In this document: piece after piece, positions 1 through 6,858 of the stretch | Position numbering within the stretch: the first letter of the stretch is position 1 | Layout: the number at the start of each line of letters is the position of its first letter | Source: an uncultured Oscillatoriales cyanobacterium | GTDB lineage: Bacteria; Cyanobacteriota; Cyanobacteriia; Cyanobacteriales; Microcoleaceae | NCBI GenBank assembly: GCA_903893625.1 | Contig: CAITND010000063.1 | Coordinates: forward strand, 1 to 32,937 | DNA: 32,937 nucleotides | Direction: 5' to 3' | Notes under the pieces: model-generated | The model's input: the letters and a program-made list of their open reading frames with translations, nothing else | What the model was told of the DNA's origin: nothing | Databases searched by the model: none | Position numbers and translations under genes: made by a program

Positions 1-1
1 T

Positions 2-322
2 GAATGGACGAAAGCTAAATTAGGGCCGAAATTTCCCTACGGAACATTTATCATTAATTTGACGGGATGTTTAGCGATGGGTTTCTTTTTCACCATTTCC
101 AAAGGAATTACAGGTTATCCCAAAGAGTTAGATTTACTGATTAGAACCGGATTTTTAGGGTCTTACACCACATTTTCAACCTATGGTTTTGATACTCTAA
201 GTTTATGGCGGAATCAACAAACGGCTGCGACCGCTTTTTATTGGGCTGGGAGTGCAATTCTAGGTTTGATCGCTGTCATGATCGGAGTAGAAATTGCCAA
301 GCTTGTCGTAGTTATACCCTAA
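2..322 (+). CDS. crcB: Fluoride channel CrcB/Fluc, first of a tandem pair (5' end outside window)
   Basis: Small membrane protein that exports fluoride through a dual-topology dimeric channel. The frame is open from base 2, reading EWTKAKLG..YGTFIINLTGC, so the gene starts before the window; a TTG at 59 that could look like a start is internal. Family signatures are visible: the pore-helix segment FIINLTGC with its conserved Asn, and the GFLGSYTTFSTYGFDT block that carries the Na+ and fluoride-contacting TTFST residues. About three of the four expected membrane helices lie in the window. A second crcB starts 62 bp downstream on the same strand, suggesting co-transcription and perhaps a heterodimer. 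Family assignment is firm; whether the two subunits work together is inference. Confidence 0.9.
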   Translation, partial: EWTKAKLGPKFPYGTFIINLTGCLAMGFFFTISKGITGYPKELDLLIRTGFLGSYTTFSTYGFDTLSLWRNQQTAATAFYWAGSAILGLIAVMIGVEIAKLVVVIP

Positions 323-384
323 TTAAAAAGGTTGAAATATAGCTGACGAAAAACAATACACAATCAATATTTTAGGTAAAAATA

Positions 385-792
385 ATGGGATTTTTGAAAG
401 GACGTTATCCCCTAGCTGTGGCAATTGGGGCGGTTTTTGGTGCATTAAGTCGTTTCTATGTCACTGAATTCTCAAAAGTGCTTTTTGGAAAAGATTTTGG
501 CTTTTATGGCACATTCTTTATTAACGTGACGGGCTGTTTGTTGATTGCTTATATTTTGACTTTAGCGATCGAGAATATTCGCGTGATCTCGCCCGAATTG
601 CGACTGATGACGACAACAGGTTTCTGTGGTGCGTATACGACTTTTTCTACCTATGGTTTAGAAACCAATAGTTTTTTAACCAAGGGAGATTCCCAGACGA
701 TGTTTCTTTATTTTTTTGGCAGTGCAGTTGTCGGTATGATTTGCGTCCAAATCGGTGTTTTATTGGCAAGAGCAAGTCTTCAAAGGTCTTAA
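385..792 (+). CDS. crcB: Fluoride channel CrcB/Fluc, second copy
   Basis: Complete 135-residue fluoride exporter of normal family length with four hydrophobic helices. Motifs in order: GAVFGALSRFYV near the N-terminus (GAxxR motif), GTFFINVTGCLL with the polar-track Asn, and GFCGAYTTFSTYGLET (the TTFST ion-binding segment). It is clearly a paralogue of the upstream gene but well diverged, so the pair is an old duplication rather than a recent one. The ATG at 385 has no strong Shine-Dalgarno, so translation may depend on the upstream cistron. Fluc channels act as dimers; species with two genes often form a heterodimer (established for the family, not shown here). Confidence 0.92.
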   Translation: MGFLKGRYPLAVAIGAVFGALSRFYVTEFSKVLFGKDFGFYGTFFINVTGCLLIAYILTLAIENIRVISPELRLMTTTGFCGAYTTFSTYGLETNSFLTKGDSQTMFLYFFGSAVVGMICVQIGVLLARASLQRS

Positions 793-814
793 ATTGTAGG
801 AGGTTTGTAGTCAA

Positions 815-949
815 ATGTTGCTGGATCTATCAAATTTTGCCAGTTCATGCACAGGTTTTGACCCCTGCGTAGCAGCACTAATAGCTATGACTCTTTTGAG
901 ACAGTTAAAGACTGCTCACTTGGCTGGTGTAACGCTCAAAAACTTATAG
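815..949 (+). CDS. Possible small ORF, 44 residues, unknown
   Basis: An ATG at 815 follows a good AGGAGG (799-804, 10 nt spacing) and opens a 44-codon frame that begins MLLDLSNFASS and ends AGVTLKNL. It contains a short hydrophobic stretch (CVAALIAMTLL). I recognise no family. The strong ribosome binding site is the only evidence for translation; the frame could equally be a fragment of a decayed gene. Confidence 0.2.
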   Translation: MLLDLSNFASSCTGFDPCVAALIAMTLLRQLKTAHLAGVTLKNL

Positions 950-1094
950 AAAAAGCTTTTTAGACTTTGATGAACCGAACAAGTTAAGCTGGACGCGCTA
1001 CTACAAGATTAGGCGATCGCCTACAATGCCATATATACCACCTCCTGGTTCGACCAGCACTACTGAACTATTGCGGGAGGACAGAGGTTTTGAG

Positions 1095-1109
1095 AGAAAC
1101 CCGGTTTCT
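1095..1109. repeat. Dispersed palindromic repeat AGAAACCCGGTTTCT, single copy
   Basis: A 15-nt near-perfect palindrome. The same core recurs at 9596-9610, 9645-9659, 26050-26064, 26103-26117, 29449-29463 and 29499-29513 with one to three changes. Here it lies inside a short decayed ORF. Confidence 0.75.
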
Positions 1110-1154
1110 GATCCTACTAGAGTTTAATAGACATATTTGGAAATTTATGAGTGT

Positions 1155-1180
1155 TAAAAAGTAAGCCCTTCAGGGCTTAC
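1155..1180 (-). terminator. Intrinsic terminator of galE
   Basis: On the minus strand, 7 bases after the galE stop, an 8-bp perfect stem (GTAAGCCC/GGGCTTAC, 1161-1180) with a tetraloop is followed at once by TTTTT. This is a textbook rho-independent terminator. The flanking ACTACG..GTTAGG is shared with the hairpin behind rnz. Confidence 0.8.
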
Positions 1181-1187
1181 TACGGGG

Positions 1188-2186
1188 TTAGGCGTGTCGT
1201 TTTTGATGCCATTTCCAAGCGTGGGTGATAATATTTTGAATATCGGGATATTCAGGATTCCAACCTAATATGGTTCGGGCTTTTTCTCCACTTCCAACTA
1301 AACTGGGCGGATCTCCGGGGCGGCGATCGCATTCAATCACTTTAATCTCTTTTCCAGTAATTTCTCTGGCGGTTTCTATCACCTCTTTAACGGAAAATCC
1401 TTTTCCATTTCCTAAATTAAACACATCCGTTTGTCCCCCATTTAATAAATATTCCAACCCTAAAATATGGGCGTTTGCTAAATCGGTGACATGAATATAA
1501 TCTCGAATACAAGTCCCATCTGGTGTGGGATAATCTGTTCCAAAAATGGAAATAGACTCTCGTTTTCCTAATGCTGCTAATAACGTTAGAGGAATTAAAT
1601 GGGTTTCAGGATTATGATCTTCTCCTAATAAACCTTCTGGGTCTGCTCCGGCTGCATTAAAATAACGAAATCGCACGGATTTAAAATCGTAAGCGATATC
1701 AAAATCCGATAAAATCCGTTCTACCATTAATTTAGTCGCCCCATAGGGATTAATCGGATTTTGGGGATGATCTTCAGGAATCGGAACAATTTCAGGAACT
1801 CCATAGGTGGCGCAGGTGGAAGAAAATACAAATTTATTAATTCCTGCCTCTTTCATTGCTTCTAAAAGCGTTAACGTTCCGATGACATTATTTCGATAAT
1901 ATTTATCGGGATTGGTAACAGATTCCCCGACATAAGCATAAGCAGAAAAGTGCATCACTGCATCAATTTTGCGACTCGAAAATAATTCATCAAGTAACGG
2001 ACGATCATTAGTATCCCCAATAATTAATTCGGTTTTGAGAACCGTTTCCACTAAATCTTGATGTCCGTAAACTAAATTATCGAGAATAATGACTTCATAA
2101 CTGGAACGTTGTAGTGCCAGGACAGCATGGGAGCCAATATAACCTGCTCCTCCAGTCACTAAAATAGTGGTTTTATCTTGAGACAC
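1188..2186 (-). CDS. galE: UDP-glucose 4-epimerase
   Basis: Interconverts UDP-glucose and UDP-galactose with tightly bound NAD+, supplying galactose for polysaccharide and galactolipid synthesis in the cytosol. The 332 residues match the extended short-chain dehydrogenase fold of usual GalE length. The NAD-binding GGAGYIGSH lies at residues 12-20, the SST triad segment near 122-124 and the catalytic Y148-x3-K152 in NPYGATK. The C-terminal substrate region includes RDYIHVTDLA. The start is GTG at 2186 with GGGAGAA about 7 nt upstream. It is the last gene of a minus-strand run with a zinc-ribbon protein and a GT4 glycosyltransferase, fitting a sugar-nucleotide/glycan context, and it ends at a strong hairpin terminator. 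Confidence 0.93.
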   Translation of the reverse strand: MSQDKTTILVTGGAGYIGSHAVLALQRSSYEVIILDNLVYGHQDLVETVLKTELIIGDTNDRPLLDELFSSRKIDAVMHFSAYAYVGESVTNPDKYYRNNVIGTLTLLEAMKEAGINKFVFSSTCATYGVPEIVPIPEDHPQNPINPYGATKLMVERILSDFDIAYDFKSVRFRYFNAAGADPEGLLGEDHNPETHLIPLTLLAALGKRESISIFGTDYPTPDGTCIRDYIHVTDLANAHILGLEYLLNGGQTDVFNLGNGKGFSVKEVIETAREITGKEIKVIECDRRPGDPPSLVGSGEKARTILGWNPEYPDIQNIITHAWKWHQKRHA

Positions 2187-2223
2187 AATTTTATTCTCCC
2201 TCGTTAAGTCTAATCAGTTTAAG

Positions 2224-2604
2224 TTAATCTTCTAACTGTTGAACTGAAACATCAACGGCTTGCACGTCAATTGTTCCTGGGGGTGTTAACCGACTAAAAT
2301 GTCCTGCTTCCACCTTTAAAGGTTCTCCGCAGTTTGGACATTGACATTGGGTTGTATTCAAAGCCGTAAATTCATAGCGACAAACAGGACATTGATCTTG
2401 GATCAGATTGCGTTTTAACCACCACTGAACGCCCCAAATTACGATGATTGGGGTAATCACAATCATGGCAATTAAAATTAGAATTCCGTTGATTAACCAG
2501 CCTAAACCAATAGAGGTTAGGATGCCAATTATCGCTAATATAATCAGCCAGTTACTCAAATCTGAAAATTTGATTTGTAGAGTTCGGAACCGATCTGGGT
2601 TCAC
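2224..2604 (-). CDS. Membrane protein with C-terminal zinc ribbon, unknown function
   Basis: A 126-residue protein. The N-terminal half holds two adjacent hydrophobic segments (about residues 18-36 and 38-62), so it should be an inner- or thylakoid-membrane hairpin. The second half is a cytosolic rubredoxin/zinc-ribbon-like knuckle pair: CPVCRYEF, then CQCPNCGEPLKVE. The C-terminal tail is acidic (VDVSVQQLED). It is encoded between a GT4 glycosyltransferase and galE, 37 bp before galE on the same strand. I do not recognise a named family; such proteins are usually annotated as conserved hypothetical in cyanobacteria. The metal-binding prediction rests only on the four Cys arrangement. Confidence 0.75.
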   Translation of the reverse strand: MNPDRFRTLQIKFSDLSNWLIILAIIGILTSIGLGWLINGILILIAMIVITPIIVIWGVQWWLKRNLIQDQCPVCRYEFTALNTTQCQCPNCGEPLKVEAGHFSRLTPPGTIDVQAVDVSVQQLED

Positions 2605-2684
2605 AGCTATCTCCTTAATTATTCAAGCCAGATTGAATCTGATGGAAATTTTCAAATGTATGTTGACATTATCCTTAACTTTCA

Positions 2685-3884
2685 TCATACTACTTTCTGT
2701 TGGAGTAACTGTTGGACTCGATTTTGAAAGGCGGGTTTGCCGAAACTGGCTAAACTTTGCTGGCGTAACCAAGGCCCATTGCAGCGTTGATCTTCACCCT
2801 TGAGCAGTTCTATACAAGCTTGAGCCACCGCATCCACATCTCGGTGAGGCACTTGCCAGCCTAATTTTCCATCCTGCAAGGGTTCAGCCGAACCATCGTT
2901 ATCCCCGGCAATAACAGGTTTTTCGCAGGCCATTGCCTCTAAATAAACAATCCCAAACCCTTCTTGAGAAGGCATGACATAACCATCACAGACGCGGTAA
3001 TGATCGACTAATTCCTCGGTGGGAACAAACCCGGCAAACACCACGCGATCGCTCACCCCTAAATCTTGAGCTAACTCTTGCAGTCTGGGTTGATCATCAC
3101 CCCGACCAATAACTAAATATTTAACATCGGGAAACACTTGGACAATTTGGGATAAGGCGCGAATGGTGACATCCACTCCTTTATAGGGATCGCCTTTCCA
3201 AAGCCGTGCAACGGTCATTAATACCCGTGCATCCTGTAAACCATAGCGTTTAATCAAGGCTTGAGGTTTAGGGCTGGGAGTAAATAGTTCTCCATCTACC
3301 ATACAGGGTAACATTTGAAACTGATTAGGATTTAACTGGTTAGCAATACAGGCTTGATCTCGACTATATCGGCTAATTGTCCAAATTTGATCGGCGTTTT
3401 GTAGTGCCTTTTGATATTTTTTCGGTAGGGGTTCCCAGACTTCTTTTCCATAGGTTAATACGGTGTAAGGGATTCCCAATGGTTGACAAATCGTTTGTAC
3501 CAAATGGGCTAAATTAATATGACCACACAACACTCGTTGAGGGCGGTATTGAATTAAATAGGTAAGTAAAGCCGTTGCCAATTTAATCCGTCCCCAGGTC
3601 GGATTTTGAGATTTAAAATACTCAAATTCAAAGGGACTTGATGGGGTTTCAAAGGGATTAGAACATCCAGGAAAATCGCGTAAAATTAAAACTTTACTCT
3701 TTGGGTTAATATTCCGGGTTGAAGGGGATTGAATCGGTATAATATTTTTTTGGTAAGCTTCTAGCAAGTTTTTAACATAGGATTGAATTCCTCCTTCACC
3801 GGAAAAAACTTCTAAAAAGCACCAAACTAAATGCTCTTGATCCTGGTTTTTTTGATCTAACTTTTGGTGTTGTTGTAATAACAT
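2685..3884 (-). CDS. Glycosyltransferase family 4 (GT-B fold)
   Basis: Retaining glycosyltransferase that moves a sugar from a nucleotide-sugar donor to a glycan or lipid acceptor; 399 residues, cytosolic or membrane-associated. The N-terminal acceptor domain begins with the glycine-rich GEGGIQSYVKNL (about 29-40). The donor domain shows TVARLWKGDPYKGVD (about 224-238), VIGRGDDQPRL, and the diagnostic E-x7-E motif SQEGFGIVYLEA (E308, E316) that contacts the nucleotide sugar. It is first of a minus-strand run with the zinc-ribbon membrane gene and galE, so a role in exopolysaccharide or lipopolysaccharide synthesis is likely. The acceptor cannot be told from sequence. Its upstream region borders the left end of the tnpB element. 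Confidence 0.88.
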   Translation of the reverse strand: MLLQQHQKLDQKNQDQEHLVWCFLEVFSGEGGIQSYVKNLLEAYQKNIIPIQSPSTRNINPKSKVLILRDFPGCSNPFETPSSPFEFEYFKSQNPTWGRIKLATALLTYLIQYRPQRVLCGHINLAHLVQTICQPLGIPYTVLTYGKEVWEPLPKKYQKALQNADQIWTISRYSRDQACIANQLNPNQFQMLPCMVDGELFTPSPKPQALIKRYGLQDARVLMTVARLWKGDPYKGVDVTIRALSQIVQVFPDVKYLVIGRGDDQPRLQELAQDLGVSDRVVFAGFVPTEELVDHYRVCDGYVMPSQEGFGIVYLEAMACEKPVIAGDNDGSAEPLQDGKLGWQVPHRDVDAVAQACIELLKGEDQRCNGPWLRQQSLASFGKPAFQNRVQQLLQQKVV

Positions 3885-3974
3885 AGTTGGATAAACTCAA
3901 TAATATTTACCTCTAGCAAATGCCAACAATCCGTTTCTGGATTAACTGTTTTGCACTGCGTCTAAGCAACACCC

Positions 3975-4006
3975 TGATTAGAGCATCTACGCTTCCAGCC
4001 TAATCA
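3975..4006 (+). repeat. Probable left-end hairpin of the tnpB element
   Basis: An inverted repeat TGATTAG/CTAATCA (7 bp, 18-nt loop, with inner GC/GC pairing) lies 60 bp upstream of the tnpB start. IS200/IS605 elements carry such imperfect subterminal hairpins at both ends as transposase recognition sites. The exact left tip was not determined. Confidence 0.5.
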
Positions 4007-4066
4007 TCATTGAGGAAACGAACAAATCTTGTGTTACACTATTTTATAGGTAATTGTAGCATAAAG

Positions 4067-5296
4067 ATGCTTAAGGTTGTCAAAATCAGATTGTATCCAG
4101 ACGTTCAACAGCAACAGTCTCTGGCACAAGCTTTTGGCTCTTGCCGTTGGCTATGGAATTATTGTCTGAATTTGATGAACCAAACTTATAAAGAGACGGG
4201 AAAAGGTTTGTCTGGCTATGAAGTCAAAAAGACAATCCCCAATCTCAAGAAAGAGCATGAGTGGCTATCGCAAACTTATTCTCAATGCTTGCAACAGGTT
4301 TGCTTGAATTTGGGCGTTGCGTTTAATAATTTCTTTGAAAAAAGGGCGCAATATCCTAGCTTTAAATCAAAGCACGGGAAACAGTCTATACAATACCCTC
4401 AAAATATCAAGGTAAATGAAAAAACTTTAACTGTTCCTAAAATTGGGAATATTAAAGCCATTATTCACAGACCAATTGAGGGGAAAATAAAAACTGTTAC
4501 CCTCTCTAAAAATTCTTCTAATCAATATTTTGCCGCTATTCTTTTTGATGATGGAAAAGATAAGCTAGAGCAACAAATGGAAGGCTCGGCAATTGGGGTT
4601 GATGTAGGATTGACCCATTTTGCTATTACCAGTAACGGTTCTAAATTTGACAATCCTAGATTTTTAACCCAGCATGAAAACAATTTAAAACAGAAACAAC
4701 AGCAACTATCAAGAAAACAAAAAGGTTCCAATAATCAGAATAAGGCTAGAATAAAAGTTGCTAGAGTCCACTGCAAAATAACAAATTGTCGGGAAGATTT
4801 TTTGCACAAGCTATCTCGTAGGATAGTGAACGAAAACCAAGTAATTGTGACAGAAAATCTTAACATTAAAGGGATGATGAAGAATCATTGTCTAGCCCAA
4901 GCAATTGCACAAGTTGGTTGGGGAATGTTTTCTACGATGCTTAAATACAAGGCAGAGAACGATGGAAAGATTTATCAAGAAGTCGATAGGTTTTTCCCTT
5001 CTTCAAAAACTTGTCATGTCTGCTTAAACCAAGTTGGTAACTTACCGCTTGATATCAGACATTGGACTTGTGAAAAATGCCATACAAAACACGACAGGGA
5101 TACTAACGCAGCAATAAATATCCGCAATGAAGGACTACGAATACTTCGACTACGCTCAGTACAAGTTTTGACCTCTGGAACGGGGGATAAAGCCTGTCGC
5201 CCAGATGTAAGTCGGAGTAATAGAGGACGCAAGAAATCTATTACTCCGCTTTCTGTTGGGCAGGAAGCCTACTGTGTACGCGAAGCGTCACTGTAG
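4067..5296 (+). CDS. tnpB: RNA-guided TnpB nuclease of an IS200/IS605-type element
   Basis: TnpB is the RuvC-domain nuclease ancestral to Cas12; it uses an omega RNA from the element's right end to cut DNA and favour element retention. The chosen start is ATG at 4067, giving MLKVVKIRLYPD, the family's usual N-terminus. Longer readings only add upstream codons. All catalytic acidic residues appear present: D179 in AIGVDVGLTHF, E263 in VTENLNI and D345 in HDRDTNAAINI. The zinc finger C316/C319...C335/C338 is intact. After the catalytic core, about eight extra residues (RLRSVQVL) come from an in-frame dispersed repeat, and the last residues are encoded by the right-end hairpin, so the stop codon is inside it. 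It is convergent with petD, 5 bp apart. Confidence 0.9.
   Translation: MLKVVKIRLYPDVQQQQSLAQAFGSCRWLWNYCLNLMNQTYKETGKGLSGYEVKKTIPNLKKEHEWLSQTYSQCLQQVCLNLGVAFNNFFEKRAQYPSFKSKHGKQSIQYPQNIKVNEKTLTVPKIGNIKAIIHRPIEGKIKTVTLSKNSSNQYFAAILFDDGKDKLEQQMEGSAIGVDVGLTHFAITSNGSKFDNPRFLTQHENNLKQKQQQLSRKQKGSNNQNKARIKVARVHCKITNCREDFLHKLSRRIVNENQVIVTENLNIKGMMKNHCLAQAIAQVGWGMFSTMLKYKAENDGKIYQEVDRFFPSSKTCHVCLNQVGNLPLDIRHWTCEKCHTKHDRDTNAAINIRNEGLRILRLRSVQVLTSGTGDKACRPDVSRSNRGRKKSITPLSVGQEAYCVREASL
5143..5166. repeat. In-frame 24-nt dispersed repeat inside tnpB
   Basis: The segment contains CTTCGACTACGCTCAGTAC, a sequence I know as a common interspersed repeat of cyanobacterial genomes. Its ends form an imperfect inverted repeat (ACTTCGACT/AGTACAAGT). 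It adds eight codons without breaking the frame. High copy number cannot be shown from this window. Confidence 0.45.
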
Positions 5297-5297
5297 G
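5268..5297 (+). repeat. Right-end hairpin of the tnpB element
   Basis: A long imperfect hairpin: CCTAC/GTAGG, one T-T mismatch, GTG/CAC, a bulge, then ACGC/GCGT around a GAA loop. The tnpB TAG (5294-5296) is inside the outer stem. In this family the right-end hairpin is both the transposase site and the 3' scaffold of the omega RNA; the guide would be the flanking DNA, here the 3' end of petD. Confidence 0.6.
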
Positions 5298-5301
5298 TAG
5301 T

Positions 5302-5781
5302 TCACAAGCCTAAAGTTAAAGACTTGTCGATGGGAAGAGCCGCGCCAATTCCTAACCACAGGGTTACTAAAGTTCCAAATAAGAAAACCGCACTTGCCAC
5401 AGGACGACGGAAGGGGTTTTGGAACTTATTAACATTTTCAATGAAAGGAATGGCAATTAAACCCACAGGAATCGAAGACATCATCATGATTCCTAACAGT
5501 TTATTGGGAACCACCCGTAAAATTTGGAAGGTGGGCCACAGATACCATTCGGGCAGAATTTCTAAAGGTGTTGCGAAAGGATTAGACGGTTCTCCGATCA
5601 TCGCCGGGTCAAGAACAGACAACGCCACCACTAAACCGAAAGTTCCCAAAATCACAACGGGGAACGTATATAACAAGTCATTCGGCCAAGCAGGTTCACC
5701 ATAATAGTTGTGACCCATGCCTTTAGCCAATTTAGCACGAAGAACAGGATCACTGAGATCCGGCTTTTTTAAGATGGACAT
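5302..5781 (-). CDS. petD: Cytochrome b6f complex subunit IV
   Basis: Thylakoid subunit IV, which forms the plastoquinol-oxidising Qo site with cytochrome b6 in electron transfer between the photosystems and in respiration. The start is ATG at 5781 ([12 protein letters not shown]), with AAGGAG about 13 nt upstream; a longer open frame back to 5913 is not coding. The diagnostic Qo motif PEWY is at residues 77-80, three hydrophobic helices follow the usual pattern, and the protein is 159 residues. The family normally has 160 and ends LTLGLF; here it ends LTLGL with TGA supplied at the border of the tnpB element, so the terminal Phe is missing. It is 59 bp downstream of petB in the standard petBD order. 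Confidence 0.96.
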   Translation of the reverse strand: MSILKKPDLSDPVLRAKLAKGMGHNYYGEPAWPNDLLYTFPVVILGTFGLVVALSVLDPAMIGEPSNPFATPLEILPEWYLWPTFQILRVVPNKLLGIMMMSSIPVGLIAIPFIENVNKFQNPFRRPVASAVFLFGTLVTLWLGIGAALPIDKSLTLGL

Positions 5782-5840
5782 GATAAAAAATGCGCTCCTT
5801 TTTTGAGGAAATCTAACAGATCGTTGCCTAGCCTGTGGGT

Positions 5841-6509
5841 TTACAGGGGGCCAGAAATTCCTTGCTTCCGAATCATCAGGAAGTGGGCTAACATAAAGAC
5901 GGCAATCAGCCAAGGCAGCACAAAAGTATGTAAGCTGTAGAAACGGCTGAGGGTGCTTTGACCAACAGCCGTACTCCCCCGCATCAGTTCAACAATAGTC
6001 GAACCCACAACAGGAATGGCTTCGGGAACCCCAGATACAATTTTCACCGCCCAGTAACCGAGTTGATCCCAAGGCAGAGAATAGCCCGTTACCCCAAAGG
6101 AAACCGTGATCACCGCTAAAATCACACCTGTGATCCAGGTTAATTCACGGGGTTTCTTAAAACCGCCCGTCAGATACACGCGGAAAACGTGCAGAATCAT
6201 CATTAACACCATCATGCTGGCAGACCAGCGATGGATAGAGCGAATTAACCAACCAAAGCTTACATCCGTCATAATGTACTGAACGGAATTAAAGGCTTCT
6301 GTAACGGTCGGTCTGTAATAGAACGTCATCGCAAATCCAGTGGCAAACTGGATTAAAAAGCAAACTAAAGTAACTCCACCCAAGCAATAGAAGATGTTGA
6401 CATGAGGTGGGACATACTTACTCGCAATGTCATCCTCAAGTGCTTGGATTTCCAGCCGTTCATCAAACCACTTGAAAGTCTGAGTTTCTTTGATTCCCTT
6501 AGAAAACAT
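5841..6509 (-). CDS. petB: Cytochrome b6
   Basis: Thylakoid cytochrome b6, the dihaem core of the b6f complex. The start is ATG at 6509 ([10 protein letters not shown]), giving the cyanobacterial length of 222 residues; the upstream open frame to 6566 is not used. The four haem b ligands are present at H93, H107, H194 and H209, in [22 protein letters not shown] and LAHFLMI. C42 in NIFYCLGG is the attachment site of the covalent haem c of the b6f family. Four membrane helices are evident. It heads the petB-petD operon and is divergent from ctpA, an arrangement I believe recurs in other cyanobacteria. Confidence 0.97.
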   Translation of the reverse strand: MFSKGIKETQTFKWFDERLEIQALEDDIASKYVPPHVNIFYCLGGVTLVCFLIQFATGFAMTFYYRPTVTEAFNSVQYIMTDVSFGWLIRSIHRWSASMMVLMMILHVFRVYLTGGFKKPRELTWITGVILAVITVSFGVTGYSLPWDQLGYWAVKIVSGVPEAIPVVGSTIVELMRGSTAVGQSTLSRFYSLHTFVLPWLIAVFMLAHFLMIRKQGISGPL

Positions 6510-6858
6510 GAAGCTAGAATTCCTAAAAATTAATTGCTGTCTATTATCGTTCCTTTTAGCCATCATGAAGAGATGTCTTCAGGTTGGACTTTTGGCAGCC
6601 AGAGAAACCTGGCAATCAATAAGCCCTGACCATAAGGAGCAGGGGCTTCGGTTTGCTCCGATTGAAAGCTTAGGCTAACCGCCTGGTGTGTTCTCCCCTA
6701 CGATAAAAATGTAACATAACTTCAACTCAATTTTCACAAAAGTCGAGAATCAACATCGGATGCTGAGAGTCCCTAACGGTCTTGGTTTAAGATCAAGTTC
6801 AAGGTTCTTCAGAGGTTGATCTTGAACCCGAATATTAAAATAGCGTTCTATCACCATC
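6510..6858. promoter_or_regulatory. Divergent petB / ctpA intergenic region
   Basis: These 349 bases must hold both promoters. For petB (minus) a weak match TTGAAG then TATCGT can be placed around 6700-6730. A 6-bp inverted repeat AAGCCC/GGGCTT (6621-6648) would sit in the petB leader and might fold as a hairpin. The ctpA start has no clear Shine-Dalgarno. I see no gene here. Confidence 0.4.

Larger units (their letters stand above)
793..1187. other. Gene-poor decayed stretch between crcB and galE
   Basis: There is no convincing full-length gene in these 395 bases. It holds a 44-codon ORF (815-949) behind an AGGAGG, a 33-codon ORF (1026-1127) whose end resembles antitoxin tails (TTELLREDR), a HIP1 site near 1013, one copy of the dispersed palindrome at 1095-1109 and the galE terminator at 1155-1180. 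It looks like remnants of one or two short genes interrupted by repeats. Confidence 0.5.
3975..5305 (+). mobile_element. Solo-tnpB IS200/IS605-type element (IS1341-like), no tnpA
   Basis: The element is defined by an intact tnpB, a left hairpin at 3975-4006 and a right hairpin at 5268-5297 followed by TAGTTCAC. No Y1 HUH transposase gene is present, so it must have been mobilised in trans. There are no target duplications, as expected for this family. Its right end lies against the petD stop codon. Outer limits are approximate: the left tip could extend some tens of bases into 3885-3975. Confidence 0.65.

Noticed and set aside
5324-5704. 126-codon plus-strand ORF opposite petD
   Set aside because: It is the antisense shadow of a firmly identified gene.
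5782-5913. N-terminal extension of petD
   Set aside because: The upstream open frame overlaps the petB end and does not resemble subunit [14 protein letters not shown] at 5781 is the family N-terminus and has a Shine-Dalgarno.
6510-6566. N-terminal extension of petB
   Set aside because: PetB proteins start MFSK and are 222 residues; the extra 19 residues have no family match.
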